Shown here: positions 6,495 through 16,527 of the stretch, one piece after another
Layout: every line of letters starts with the position of its first letter
Numbering within the stretch: the first letter of the stretch is position 1
Position numbers and translations under genes: made by a program
Origin: Pedosphaera sp.
GTDB taxonomy: Bacteria; Verrucomicrobiota; Verrucomicrobiia; Limisphaerales; SIBH01
Length of the DNA: 37,444 nucleotides
Direction: 5' to 3'
Assembly (NCBI GenBank): GCA_009695285.1
Contig: SIBH01000007.1
Location: 1-37,444 of the forward strand
The notes under the pieces: generated by a model
Databases searched by the model: none
Told to the model about the DNA's origin: nothing
The model's input: only the letters and a program-made list of their open reading frames with translations

Positions 6495-7922
6495 GTGAAT
6501 TTTCCCCCTGCATCAGAACCGGAAACGAACCACGGCCTGCCGTTGGTGCGGCCGCAAATCGTGCCGCCGCTGGACCCGGCGTTCCGCCCGGCGGCGCTGG
6601 CCAATCGCGCCTTTCTCGCCGCCGTCAGGGCTTCCGGAGCCCCGCAGCCGCTGCGGCTCGCGCTGGAGCAGGCCGATGGTTCCGTGTTTCATCACACCAC
6701 GGAAATTTTCGCGGAAGGGCAGCCCGGGGCGGCAGGTAATTTCACCTACATCGAACGGCTGGTGAAATTTCTCCTGTGGAGCCGGGGCGGCTGGAGAATT
6801 TATCTCGATGGCTCCGCACCGCTCGCGGCGCAGTTGCAAAACTATTTCCGGGAGACGGCCACGGGGAAGTTCGATTCCCACATCATCGGCGAGAAAATTT
6901 ACGACCGGCCCATCGTGGTCAGCAGCACGCGCGAACTGCCGCCGCCGCGTGCCGCCACGCAGCCGCTGGGCCGCCATCTTGACGGCTGCCGCATCGGCTT
7001 CGATCTCGGCGGCAGCGATCGCAAGGTCGCGGCGGTCATCGATGGCCGGGTTGTCTTCAGCGAGGAGACGGTGTGGGACCCGTATTTTCATCCCGACCCG
7101 CAGTATCACTTCGACGGCATCATGGACTCGCTGCAAAAGGCCGCTGCCCACCTCCCGCGCGTTGATGCCATCGGCGGCAGCGCGGCGGGCTGCTACGTGA
7201 ACAACCGCGTGAAAGTCGCCTCGCTCTTTCGCGGGGTCGCGCCCGAGCTGTTTGAACAGCGCGTGAAAAATCTGTTCTTCGAGGTGCAGCGCGCGATGGG
7301 CGGCGTGCCGCTCGAAGTGGTCAATGACGGCGAAGTGACCGCGCTGGCCGGTTCGATGGCGCTCGGACAAAACGCCGTGCTCGGCCTGGCGATGGGCACC
7401 AGCCTGGCGGCCGGCTACGTCACGCGGGACGGCGGCATCACGTCCTGGCTCAACGAACTCGCCTTCACGCCGGTGGATTTCCGCGCCGATGCGCCGCGGG
7501 ACGAGTGGAGCGGCGACGCCGGCGTGGGCGCGCAGTATTTCTCACAGCAGGCCGTCGGCCGGCTGCTCGTGCCGGCGGGCATCGAGGTGGATGCGAAATT
7601 GCCGTTGCCGGAAAAGCTCAAGCTGGTGCAGGCGCTCATGGCGCAGGACGACGAGCGAGCTCGGAAGATTTATCAGACCATCGGCGTCTTCCTCGGCTAC
7701 GCGATCGCACACTACGCGGACTTCTACGATTTCGACCATGTGCTCATTCTTGGGCGCGTGACCAGCGGCCAGGGCGGCGACGTGATCATTGCGGGTGCGA
7801 AGGAAGTGCTGCGCGCCGAGTTCGCGGAACTGGCGAAACGCATCGCGTTTCACGTGCCGGACGAGAAGGACAAGCGGCACGGCCAAGCGGTGGCGGCGGC
7901 GAGCCTGCCCCGAGTGAAATAA
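6495..7922 (+). CDS. ROK/ASKHA-family sugar kinase-like protein
   Basis: The central and C-terminal parts have the actin-like ATPase fold: a phosphate-1 loop GFDLGGSDRKVAAVIDG at about 168-184, VVNDGEVTALAG at 275-286 (the NDG motif of ROK kinases) and an adenosine-type glycine motif AMGTSLAAGYV at 299-309. About 160 residues precede the ATPase core, which is longer than in a normal ROK protein, and no helix-turn-helix is evident there. At 475 residues it is larger than typical ROK glucokinases (about 300). The start is GTG at 6495, just after the palindromic element. The substrate is not known; a sugar or amino sugar is the family expectation. It may form a separate transcription unit. Confidence 0.75.
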   Translation: MNFPPASEPETNHGLPLVRPQIVPPLDPAFRPAALANRAFLAAVRASGAPQPLRLALEQADGSVFHHTTEIFAEGQPGAAGNFTYIERLVKFLLWSRGGWRIYLDGSAPLAAQLQNYFRETATGKFDSHIIGEKIYDRPIVVSSTRELPPPRAATQPLGRHLDGCRIGFDLGGSDRKVAAVIDGRVVFSEETVWDPYFHPDPQYHFDGIMDSLQKAAAHLPRVDAIGGSAAGCYVNNRVKVASLFRGVAPELFEQRVKNLFFEVQRAMGGVPLEVVNDGEVTALAGSMALGQNAVLGLAMGTSLAAGYVTRDGGITSWLNELAFTPVDFRADAPRDEWSGDAGVGAQYFSQQAVGRLLVPAGIEVDAKLPLPEKLKLVQALMAQDDERARKIYQTIGVFLGYAIAHYADFYDFDHVLILGRVTSGQGGDVIIAGAKEVLRAEFAELAKRIAFHVPDEKDKRHGQAVAAASLPRVK

Positions 7923-7963
7923 CTTCCTCTTGAAATCCACCCGACATCTCCCAACTTCCGCGC

Positions 7964-10900
7964 TTACGGTTTCACTTCCAGCCGGTAGAAGCGTGTTGTG
8001 TTCGTCAGGCTCGTGGTGAACGAAAGGATGCTCCCGTTGGCGCGAGTCCAATCCGCAACCGTGCTCCACGAATTCAGATTGGTGCTGCCGGTCAGGCGAT
8101 AGCTGCGGCCCGGCACCGTCGGCCAGTCGAGCCGCACCGCGCCGGTGTTCTGCACCACCGGTTTCAGGAAGCGGAGCACCGACGCGCTGTTCGTCGGGTT
8201 CGTGCCGGCGAGAAATTCCCCGTAATCGGACATGCCGTCGTGGTCCGTGTCGGTCGTCGCCGGATGCGAGGCGGGCGCGCTGCCGAACCAGGTCCGCTCC
8301 CACGAGTCGGCCATGCCGTTGCCGTTCGTGTCGGTGAGGGTGTAGCTGCCGGTGAACACCATCGTGCCGAGCGCGACCACCGAGGCAGTCTGCGGCGCGG
8401 GCGTGTTCCAGTTCGTGACCAGGTCCCAGGTCACCGTGTAAGTCCCCGGCACGGCGTTGGTCAGCACGAAGGAAGTCCCTTGCCCCGCGATCGACACGCT
8501 GCCGCTGGCGTTGTCGATGGTGAACGCCGCCTGCGAAAGGTTGTTCGTCACGCGCAACGTGCCGGGCGTGATGGTGCTGACCGTCACGGACACATCATCG
8601 ATCAGCCAGCCGGGGCGCGACGCGGCCTCGAACGCCAGCAGTTGATGATGCCACACGAAATAAACCACGCGTCCGAGGTGCGGCGAAAGGTCGATGTCCT
8701 CCAGCTCCCAGCCGCCGTTGAGGTCTTCATAGACGGCGAGCGAGATCGGCGCGGAGTTGGCGTTGGTGATGATGAGCAGCTCGCCGCCGGTGATCAGGTC
8801 CGTCTCCGTCTGCTCGCTGAAATCGTAGGCGTGCCAGAACTGCAGCCGCGCGGAGTTGCCACCGGTGAGCCGGATCGCCGGGCTGATGAGAAACGTGTCG
8901 ATCAGATCAGCGTAATCGTTGTTCAGGCTGCTGCCCCAGGCGTTCGGCGGCGAATGGCCGGCAGTGGCGAGGTCGTTGTTCGGCACGCCGAGCGTCCATT
9001 GCACCTGTGTGTCCTCGCTGTTGAAGACCGTCCAGACATCCGGACCGGAATCGAAGTGGTTCGTGTAGGGCGGCGTGAGCGGCGCCAGCGTGCGCACGGA
9101 ATAATTGGTTCCGAAATTATCCGTCGTCACCGTGTTGCCCGACGGATCGCGCGAGGTGACGCGGTAGTAATACACTTGGTCCGGCACCAGTCCGGTCAGC
9201 ACGATTTCGTGCTCCGTGTCGAAGTCCTCAAGATAGGCGGTGCGTCCGAGGAAGGGTGATTCGCCGAACTCCACCAGCGCGTCGGTGTCTTCCGAAGTCG
9301 TCCAGGTCACGGTCACGCTTTCGTAATCCGGCACCGCGAGCAGGCCGGAGATCGTCGGCGCGGTCGCATCCACTTCCGCCACCGCCGCAATGGTGACACC
9401 GCCCGACGCATCGACGTAGAGCGCATGAATGGTGTCGCCGTTGTTCGCGCGCAACCGTCCGGCGGCCGGTGGCGCGTTGGTGTTCATCAGCGTGGCGATG
9501 CCCCGGAACATGCCCGGATGCGTCGTCGCGTAAAGCGTGACCGGAATGCGGTTCGTGACGCTGTCACTGTAAACCTGGACGGTGATTTGATTCGTGCCGG
9601 CGAGGTCCGCGTCGGCGACTTCGATCGTGACCGCATCCGGCAGGGTGTAGCCGTCCCGGTCCAGGCCGATGCCGCCAATGCCGTCGAGTCCAGGAATGAG
9701 AAACTGCATCACGCGCCGCAGCACCGTCGCGCGCAGATTCCCGTCCGGGCCGTTCGTCGGAATGGCGTCCAGCGGGAACGAGAAAAAGACGACCCGCCCG
9801 GTGCTTTCCTGGCCCGTGCGCGGGTAGCGCATGCCAGCGGGCAGACCGGAATTGTAATCCCACCACGCTTCCGTCGCGTCGTGCTTCACGCCGAAGGTGT
9901 CGGCGAAATCGGGACCCAGCCCGAGAATTTCAATCTCCGGATAGTGCGAGTAATCCAGATCGACCAGCAGGCCGTCGGTGATCGGATCCTGCGGAATGCC
10001 CTCGGCGGTCGGGACGGTGTGGTCCTCGTCGCAGGTGTCGCAGCCACTGAAAAGAGGGTTGCGCGTGAAGCGCGAGACATGAAGGACATTGGTCACGAAG
10101 CCCGCGCCGCCGCCGTCGATGAGCCGCGTGAGAATCTCCATCGACGACATGAAGAACGAGCCGCCGTTGGTGACGTACTGGGTGATGAGATTCCGCTGCG
10201 TGGCGCTGAGCGAATCACTGCTGTCGTAGGCGTCGTTGATCCGCCACATCACGACGGGATACGGCCGCAACCGCGCGATGCCGAGGTTCGTGACACTCAC
10301 CACGTCGAAGCTGATGCCCGCCGCGCGCAGGGCGTTTGTATAGACACTGAGCGGAAGTTTCTCGGCGTCTGAATTAGCGTCGTCGAACGTGTAGGCGTTG
10401 ACGAGCAGCACCGTGGCATTGGTCGGCGCGACGAAGTTGAAGAAGACGCCGCCGTTGTTGTTCGTGGAGGTGTTGCCCGCCGCGTCCGTGCCGCTCACCG
10501 CGTAATGGTAGGTCTTGCCCGGCTGGAAATTTGCCACCACCACGGAATGACTCGTCACCAGAAAGTTGTTCGAGATGACCAGGCTCAACGGCGTGTTCGT
10601 GTTGTAGCGCACGACGGAGGTGGCCGGTTCATCGGTGAGCCAGGTGATGACCGCCTCGCCGTATTCGTTGACCTCGACGACGCTCGTGATGACCGGCGGC
10701 AGCAGATCGGCCACGGCGCTGGCGGTGCGCGTCACGTTCGCGGACACATCGAAATACTCGGCGCGAATCCAGTTGCCATGCGCGATCTGGAGCACGCCGT
10801 CGTTCGCCGCCGCGCCTGCCGCCGTCGCCACGCTGCCGGTGAAACTGCCGGGATAGCCCGCGGAATGCAGCACGAGCGCGAAGCCGTTCGTCTCCGTCGC

Positions 10901-13084
10901 GCTCTTGATCGTCACGTTTGGCGTCGCGCCAGTGGCCAGACTCGCGTCGATGAGCTTGATCTTCACCACGCCCAGCGCGGTGTAGGCGGGGCGGTCCAGA
11001 AACACGATCCCCTGCCCCGCCGGCGGCATGATCCCGGACGCGACGAGCGCGAAATCCTGATCGACCCCGACGGTGTCCGTGCGCGCATCGGACGGGACGT
11101 TGCGCGCGTGGATGCGGACGATGTATTCCCCCGGCAGCGGCACTGTGATGTGGACGGCCTCGACATTGTTGATCGCATCGTAGCCCGGCGCGTTCGGAAT
11201 GGATGCGCCGCCTTCAAACTGGTTGCCGTGATACGTCGTTCCGTCCGGCGCGATCACTTCCAGATCGAGATCGTTGACCAGCGCCGCGAGCGCGCCGGGA
11301 AAACCCGGCACGTCCGTGTAGGCCAGCGTGATCTTCAACGGCTCAATCGAATCCGAAATGATGACGTGCCGCTCGAATTGCTGGCCGGTCGCAAGCGTGA
11401 CGGCCTGATCGACGAAATCAAACACGCGGTCGCTCCCGATGATTTCCGTGAGGTCGATTTGGCCCCAGCCCTCGTCATGGTTCGGGGCCGGGCTGGTGCC
11501 GCCCGTTTCGTCGTCCATGTCCACGGCGGAGTTGATCAGCGCGGCCTTGACCAGCGCAGGCGAAGGCGTGGCGTTAGTGTGCGACTCGCGATACCACTGG
11601 ACGAAGACCGCCGCCGCGCCGGAGGCGTGCGGGCCGGACTGGCTCGTGCCGCCCTGGAACATGTAGAAAAACGAAATGTCCCCCCAGGCGAACTCGTCGT
11701 TGCCCACCGGCGAACGCAGCGAGGAAATCCAGGTGCCCGGCGCCGTCAGATCCGGCTTGATGCGCCCGTCTTCGCACGGCCCGCGGCTGGAAAAATCCGC
11801 CATCGTTTCCTGCCCGGAATCGTAGATGAAGTAGTCGTAGCGGTTGTTCTCCGCCGCCCCGGTGGCGATGACGTTCTTCGCGACCGCCGGACTGCCGATG
11901 GTCTGCGCGCCCGGCCCGGCGTTGCCCGCCGAGAATTCCAGGATGTACGGATGCCCCGTGCCGTCCGCGTCCCGCACCAACCCGTCAAACTCCGCCGCGC
12001 TCAGATCGTACCGGCCCTGCGTGTCATCGCCCCAACTGTTCGAGCCGATGTCCGCGCCGGCCTGCACCGCGTCGCGCGTGAGATCGAAGAAGCTCGGAGG
12101 AGCCTCGTAATTTCCTTCGCCGTCGAAAATGCGCTGCGCGATGACATGCGCGCCCGGCGCCACGCCCAAACCCCACAGCGCCCCGTAGTCGTCGATCTCG
12201 CCCGTCGCGCCGTTCGCCGCGACGATGCCGGCGACGTGCGTGCCATGGCCGTGTTCATCCGACGCGTCGGTGAGTTCGCCGTAAAAAAACAGCGCATCGA
12301 TCCGGCCGAACAGATCGGGGTGCATGAGGTTCGTGTCGCCGAGGTGAAGTCCGCTGTCCGCCACGGCGACCACCACGCCGCTGCCGTCATAGCCGAGCGA
12401 TTGCACTTGGGTCGGATGCGCGCCGGACTCGCCGCCGACAATTTTGGAAGCCGTCTCGTCGAAGAGCCGGATCTGCGGCCCGCGTTCGATCCACAGCACC
12501 GCGTCGGAGGCGGCGAGCGTGTTTAATTGCGCGCGCGGAATCTGCCCGCGCCAGACATGGCCGAACCGCGACGAAGTTTCCGAGGCGCCGCGCTTCATCA
12601 ACCCGCGGGCGCCCGCAAGCTGCTGCGGCGTGGCATCGGCGGCGAGCAAGATGGAAACGCCCACCTCACCGGCCGCCGCTACATTTTTGTTTTTCAACCC
12701 GCCATGGACCTTGTGTTCCGGGCGGAACGCGCCCGTCCAGCGCACGAACGGAAGAGTTTCGAGATCGCGCAACTTCACGCCGTCCGCGCGCGCGATGAAG
12801 GCGTGGTCGGGCACGTAGCGAATCAAGGTCACCCGGTGCTTCTTCAACTCCGCGCTCCACGCCGCCTGCAGCGGGCCGTCAAACTGCAAAACAAACAGAC
12901 CTGTATGCGCCGGCTCAGGGCTCTGCGCCAATGGCTGCACGAGCTGCTGACTTTTGTCCGGCGTCTCGATGCGTTCGTTGCGCAACCGGACAACCCCGCT
13001 CTCGGCAAAAGCCGCGGCGGTCGCGAGGAGGAAGGCTGCGACGAACAACAATCGTCGTACGCTTCCAAGTTGTCCGAGAATCAT
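7964..13084 (-). CDS. Very large secreted subtilisin-like (S8) serine protease
   Basis: The start at 13084 is preferred over the ORF-track start because it begins a good signal peptide (MILGQLGSVRRLLFVAAFLLATAAAFAE). The 1706-residue product has the full S8 catalytic triad: Asp243 in VADSGLH, His280 in HGHGTHVAG and Ser481 in GGTSQSGPHASG, with the oxyanion Asn in SAGNAG. After the peptidase come two related repeat modules (about 690-830 and 1140-1270), each a beta-sandwich followed by a fibronectin-III-like domain. A Rossmann-like segment lies between them (VLLVNAYTFDDA). A MAM/jelly-roll-like domain follows. Calcium-loop motifs (DTNGNGMADSWE, DTDHDGMSDYGEF) and a final segment ending RFYRLEVKP close the protein, as in other verrucomicrobial exported proteins. 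It is likely extracellular or surface-bound and probably degrades proteins. It is divergent from the LmbE gene. Confidence 0.93.
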   Translation of the reverse strand: MILGQLGSVRRLLFVAAFLLATAAAFAESGVVRLRNERIETPDKSQQLVQPLAQSPEPAHTGLFVLQFDGPLQAAWSAELKKHRVTLIRYVPDHAFIARADGVKLRDLETLPFVRWTGAFRPEHKVHGGLKNKNVAAAGEVGVSILLAADATPQQLAGARGLMKRGASETSSRFGHVWRGQIPRAQLNTLAASDAVLWIERGPQIRLFDETASKIVGGESGAHPTQVQSLGYDGSGVVVAVADSGLHLGDTNLMHPDLFGRIDALFFYGELTDASDEHGHGTHVAGIVAANGATGEIDDYGALWGLGVAPGAHVIAQRIFDGEGNYEAPPSFFDLTRDAVQAGADIGSNSWGDDTQGRYDLSAAEFDGLVRDADGTGHPYILEFSAGNAGPGAQTIGSPAVAKNVIATGAAENNRYDYFIYDSGQETMADFSSRGPCEDGRIKPDLTAPGTWISSLRSPVGNDEFAWGDISFFYMFQGGTSQSGPHASGAAAVFVQWYRESHTNATPSPALVKAALINSAVDMDDETGGTSPAPNHDEGWGQIDLTEIIGSDRVFDFVDQAVTLATGQQFERHVIISDSIEPLKITLAYTDVPGFPGALAALVNDLDLEVIAPDGTTYHGNQFEGGASIPNAPGYDAINNVEAVHITVPLPGEYIVRIHARNVPSDARTDTVGVDQDFALVASGIMPPAGQGIVFLDRPAYTALGVVKIKLIDASLATGATPNVTIKSATETNGFALVLHSAGYPGSFTGSVATAAGAAANDGVLQIAHGNWIRAEYFDVSANVTRTASAVADLLPPVITSVVEVNEYGEAVITWLTDEPATSVVRYNTNTPLSLVISNNFLVTSHSVVVANFQPGKTYHYAVSGTDAAGNTSTNNNGGVFFNFVAPTNATVLLVNAYTFDDANSDAEKLPLSVYTNALRAAGISFDVVSVTNLGIARLRPYPVVMWRINDAYDSSDSLSATQRNLITQYVTNGGSFFMSSMEILTRLIDGGGAGFVTNVLHVSRFTRNPLFSGCDTCDEDHTVPTAEGIPQDPITDGLLVDLDYSHYPEIEILGLGPDFADTFGVKHDATEAWWDYNSGLPAGMRYPRTGQESTGRVVFFSFPLDAIPTNGPDGNLRATVLRRVMQFLIPGLDGIGGIGLDRDGYTLPDAVTIEVADADLAGTNQITVQVYSDSVTNRIPVTLYATTHPGMFRGIATLMNTNAPPAAGRLRANNGDTIHALYVDASGGVTIAAVAEVDATAPTISGLLAVPDYESVTVTWTTSEDTDALVEFGESPFLGRTAYLEDFDTEHEIVLTGLVPDQVYYYRVTSRDPSGNTVTTDNFGTNYSVRTLAPLTPPYTNHFDSGPDVWTVFNSEDTQVQWTLGVPNNDLATAGHSPPNAWGSSLNNDYADLIDTFLISPAIRLTGGNSARLQFWHAYDFSEQTETDLITGGELLIITNANSAPISLAVYEDLNGGWELEDIDLSPHLGRVVYFVWHHQLLAFEAASRPGWLIDDVSVTVSTITPGTLRVTNNLSQAAFTIDNASGSVSIAGQGTSFVLTNAVPGTYTVTWDLVTNWNTPAPQTASVVALGTMVFTGSYTLTDTNGNGMADSWERTWFGSAPASHPATTDTDHDGMSDYGEFLAGTNPTNSASVLRFLKPVVQNTGAVRLDWPTVPGRSYRLTGSTNLNSWSTVADWTRANGSILSFTTSLTNTTRFYRLEVKP

Positions 13085-13259
13085 GGCGACACAATAGCGT
13101 GCGACGGCAGAATGAACAAGGACGGCAGTGCAAACGCCAGCCACCACGAGGTAGACCGGCTGCGGCTGGTCTCCAACACACAGCCGCGCTCCGGATCGGC
13201 AGATGGAAATGCTGCCCAGTTGCTCCTCAAGATTGATTTACAATCGCAATTCCGCTCTT

Positions 13260-14129
13260 ATGGCGGCAATGAATCCCTATCGCCATCTCGTCTCTGAATT
13301 CGTCCGACTCGCCCACGCGGGCAAAACTTATCCACTCGGCGGATTGCCGGACTGCCCGCGCCCCCGTCTCGCGGCGGATGCGCCCAAGGCGCTGATTTTT
13401 TCACCGCACCCAGATGACGAGGTCATCATCGGTGGGCTGGCCTTGCGGCTCTTTCGCAATGCCGGGATGAACGTGATCAATGTCGCCGTCACGCAGGGCA
13501 GCAACCGCGCGCGGCAGGCGGAGCGGCTCACGGAACTGCGCGCTTGCTGCGACCACATCGGTTTCGGCCTGCTGCAAACGGCGCCGAACGGACTCGAAGG
13601 CGTGAACCTGAAAAGCCGCGCGGCGAACCCGGCGCAATGGTCGGCTTCGGTCGCGCGCCTCGCGGAGATTCTCGCGGAGCAGCAGCCGCGGATCATTTTC
13701 TTTCCGCACAGCGAAGACTGGAACAGTTCTCACATCGGGACGCACTATCTGGTGCTCGAGGCGCTCCAGCAACTCGGCGGGGGCTTTTCCTGTTTCACGG
13801 TGGAGACGGAATTCTGGGGCGCGATGGACACGCCAAACCTGATGGTGGAATCGAGCGAGGATGATGTGGCCGATCTGGTGGCGGCGCTGTCGTTCCATGT
13901 CGGGGAAGTGAGGCGCAATCCCTATCATCTGCGCATGACGGCGTGGCTCATGGACAACGTTCGGCGCGGCACGGAGCTCGTCGGCGGCCAGGGCGGCGCG
14001 TCTCCGGATTTCATGTTCGGCACGCTCTACCGTCTGCGGCGCTGGCGCGGTGGAAAGTTTGAAACGGTGCTGGAGAATGGCCGATTCCTTTCCTGCGCGG
14101 ATAATCCGGCGGCGCTGTTCGGCGTCTGA
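13260..14129 (+). CDS. LmbE-like N-acetylglucosaminyl deacetylase family protein
   Basis: This family removes acetyl groups from N-acetylglucosamine-containing substrates using a zinc ion. The zinc/catalytic motif SPHPDDEV lies at about 48-55 and a second metal-binding block, HSEDWNSSHIGTHYLV, lies near the middle. The 289-residue length fits. The ORF track opens 57 bases earlier, but the ATG at 13260 (or 13269) gives the usual short N-terminal extension. A TACAAT at 13239-13244 could be a -10 element, but no convincing -35 is visible. No signal peptide is seen, so it is probably cytoplasmic. Possible roles are sugar deacetylation in catabolism or in thiol or glycolipid synthesis; the exact substrate is unknown. 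Confidence 0.85.
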   Translation: MAAMNPYRHLVSEFVRLAHAGKTYPLGGLPDCPRPRLAADAPKALIFSPHPDDEVIIGGLALRLFRNAGMNVINVAVTQGSNRARQAERLTELRACCDHIGFGLLQTAPNGLEGVNLKSRAANPAQWSASVARLAEILAEQQPRIIFFPHSEDWNSSHIGTHYLVLEALQQLGGGFSCFTVETEFWGAMDTPNLMVESSEDDVADLVAALSFHVGEVRRNPYHLRMTAWLMDNVRRGTELVGGQGGASPDFMFGTLYRLRRWRGGKFETVLENGRFLSCADNPAALFGV

Positions 14130-14139
14130 TTAGTGGCGC

Positions 14140-14207
14140 AGCCGTCCCGGCTGTGTTCACGGGCGTCTCGCCCGTAAACTAGCAACAGTTCAGGGGCAAA
14201 ACGCCCC
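14140..14207. repeat. Cluster of three palindromes (REP-like) before the DUF1549 gene
   Basis: Three hairpins stand in a row: AGCCGTCCCGGCT (14140-14152), ACGGGCGTCTCGCCCGT (14159-14175) and GGGGCAAAACGCCCC (14193-14207). They fill the gap between the LmbE gene stop and the ATG at 14236. The first two resemble the REP style used elsewhere in this window. The cluster may act as a terminator-like barrier for the LmbE transcript, although no T-run is present. Confidence 0.65.
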
Positions 14208-14235
14208 ACGAGACAGGTGGGACGCCAACCCCAAT

Positions 14236-16527
14236 ATGATTGCGAATTTCGAGCACCTTGTTATCGTCCAGCTTGCTCAACCAGACGTGAAACCAAACCG
14301 GCAAACCATCGCGCGCTGCCTCGCTGCCGTGTTCGGAATTCTGCTGCCTTGCCAGATCACGTTCGCGGCGGAACCGCCCGTCTCCTTCCGCACCGACGTC
14401 ATGCCGCTGCTCTCGAAGCTGGGCTGCAATGCCGGCACCTGCCATGGCAACGCCAACGGCAAGGGAGGCTTCAAACTTTCCCTGCGCGGCCAGGATCCCG
14501 ATCTCGACTGGATCGCCCTCACCCGCGATCAGTCCGGCCGCCGCGTCAATCCGCTCGATCCGCCGAACAGCCTGTTTCTGCTCAAGTCCACCACCGGCCT
14601 CGCCCACGAAGGCGGACAGCGGTTGCGGCCCGATTCCGACGCCTGGCGCACGTTGACGCGCTGGATCGCCAACGGCGCGAAGGATGACGGCGCGACGGCG
14701 CTCAAGCTCGCGCGGCTCGAAGTCACGCCGCCCGAACAGGTGCTGATCGAACCAAAGCGCGAAGTAAAACTGCAGGCGCGCGCAATCTTCACCGACGGAT
14801 CGGAACGCGACGTGTCGCGCCTTGCGGTCTATGACCCGGCGAATCTGCTCGTGAGCGTTTCGCCCGACGGCCTCGTGACCAGCCAGCGTCCGGGCGAGAC
14901 GACGGTGATTGTCCGCTTCCTCGAAAAGCAAACGCCCGTGCGGCTCGCCTTCGTGCCGAAGCGTCCGGCCTTCAAATGGAGCAGCCCGCCGGAAAACAAT
15001 TTCATCGACCACGAAGTCTTCGCCAAGCTGCGCACGCTGCGCATGAATCCCGCACCGTTGTGCTCTGATGAAATTTTTCTCCGCCGCGCGCATCTCGATC
15101 TGCTCGGCCTGATTCCGACCGGCGACGAGGCGCGCGCGTTCCTGGCCGACACCGCGCCCGGCAAGCGCACGAAACTCGTCGAGACGCTGCTGCAACGGCC
15201 GGAGTTCGTGGATTTCTGGACGCTCAAGTGGGCCGACCTGCTGCGCATCGAGGAGCGCCAACTCGACGCGAAAGGGATGCAGACGTTTCACCAATGGATT
15301 CACGAGAGCATCGCCGCGAACAAGCCGCTCGACCAGTTTGCGCGCGAACTCGTGTCCGCGCGCGGCAGCACCTACACGAACGCGCCGGCCAACTGGTATC
15401 GCGCCAACCGCACGGCGGTGCAGCGCGCGGAAAACACCGCGCAGCTTTTTCTAGGCGCCCGACTCAACTGCGCCCAGTGCCACAACCATCCGTTCGAGCG
15501 CTGGACGCAGGATGACTATCACAACTGGACGGCGGTCTTCGCCCGTGTGGACTACAAGATTCTCGAAAACAAGCGCAAGGACGAGAGTGACAAGCAGGAG
15601 TTCAAGGGCGACCAGATTGTCTTCCTCACGAACAGCGCCTCGTGGATCAATCCGCGCCTCGGCAAGCCGGCCACGCCGCGCCTGCTCGGCGGTTCGACCA
15701 TTGCCGAATTGAAACTGCCCGTCGAGCGCGACGAACTCGACGCGCTCGCCGACTGGTTGACCAGGCGGGAGAATCCGTGGTTCGCGAAGATGCAGGCGAA
15801 CCGCATCTGGTTTCACCTGATGGGCCGCGGCCTCGTCGATCCGGTCGATGATTTTCGCGCGAGCAATCCGCCGTCGCATCCGGAACTGATCACAGCGCTC
15901 GCCAGGGAACTGGCCGATCATCATTTCGATATGCGCCACCTGATCCGCGTGGTGATGAATTCCCGCGCCTACCAGCTTGCCTCCGAGACGAACGAAACGA
16001 ACGGTGATGACGAAATCAATTATTCGCACAACCGCCTCCGCCGCCTCGGCGCCGAGCAGTTGCTTGACTCGCAGTGCCTCGCCACCGGGGCGGCGCTTCA
16101 GTTGAAAGACCAGCCCAAGCTCACCCGCATCTCGGAAATGATCGAGGGCCGCAAGCACTACAAGCCGTTGACCTCGACCGAGGACAAATTTCTCGCGGCG
16201 TTCGGCAAGCCGCCGCGCCTGGTCTGCTCGGAGAGCGAACGCTCGAATGACACGACCATGGGCCAGGCCTTCCAGTTCGTGAGCGGCCCGCTGCTGAATG
16301 AACTGCTGACGCGGCAGAAAAATCGCCTCGGCCGGCTGGTGGCCAGCGGCCAAGACGAGCGCGCCATGCTGACGGAGTTGTATTGGGCCACGCTTTCCCG
16401 CCCACCGGCTGGGGCGGAACTGGGCCGGTTGGCACCACGGCTCAAGGCGGCGAATGACAAGCGCGCCGCGCTGGAAGACATCGAGTGGGCGCTGCTGAAT
16501 TCGAAAGAATTTGTATTTCGGAGATGA
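14236..16527 (+). CDS. Exported cytochrome c protein with DUF1549 and DUF1553 domains
   Basis: This is a typical planctomycete/verrucomicrobial protein of 763 residues. A signal peptide (RQTIARCLAAVFGILLPCQITFAAE) is followed by a heme-type motif CNAGTCHG (Cys64, Cys69, His70; the widely spaced form common in this family). Next come a BIG2-like segment (about 155-245), DUF1549 (from about 258, NFIDHEVFAKLR), a second heme site CAQCH (Cys412, Cys415, His416) and DUF1553 (from about 540 to the end). The first ATG lies 51 bases before a GTG at 14287 that gives a tighter signal peptide, so the start is uncertain. It overlaps the DUF1501 gene by ATGA. It is likely periplasmic; the function is not established for the family. 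Confidence 0.92.
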   Translation: MIANFEHLVIVQLAQPDVKPNRQTIARCLAAVFGILLPCQITFAAEPPVSFRTDVMPLLSKLGCNAGTCHGNANGKGGFKLSLRGQDPDLDWIALTRDQSGRRVNPLDPPNSLFLLKSTTGLAHEGGQRLRPDSDAWRTLTRWIANGAKDDGATALKLARLEVTPPEQVLIEPKREVKLQARAIFTDGSERDVSRLAVYDPANLLVSVSPDGLVTSQRPGETTVIVRFLEKQTPVRLAFVPKRPAFKWSSPPENNFIDHEVFAKLRTLRMNPAPLCSDEIFLRRAHLDLLGLIPTGDEARAFLADTAPGKRTKLVETLLQRPEFVDFWTLKWADLLRIEERQLDAKGMQTFHQWIHESIAANKPLDQFARELVSARGSTYTNAPANWYRANRTAVQRAENTAQLFLGARLNCAQCHNHPFERWTQDDYHNWTAVFARVDYKILENKRKDESDKQEFKGDQIVFLTNSASWINPRLGKPATPRLLGGSTIAELKLPVERDELDALADWLTRRENPWFAKMQANRIWFHLMGRGLVDPVDDFRASNPPSHPELITALARELADHHFDMRHLIRVVMNSRAYQLASETNETNGDDEINYSHNRLRRLGAEQLLDSQCLATGAALQLKDQPKLTRISEMIEGRKHYKPLTSTEDKFLAAFGKPPRLVCSESERSNDTTMGQAFQFVSGPLLNELLTRQKNRLGRLVASGQDERAMLTELYWATLSRPPAGAELGRLAPRLKAANDKRAALEDIEWALLNSKEFVFRR

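Noticed and set aside
10505-12526. 673-codon plus-strand ORF
   Set aside because: It is antisense to the S8 protease, has arginine-rich low-complexity composition typical of GC-driven shadow frames, and shows no recognisable motif.
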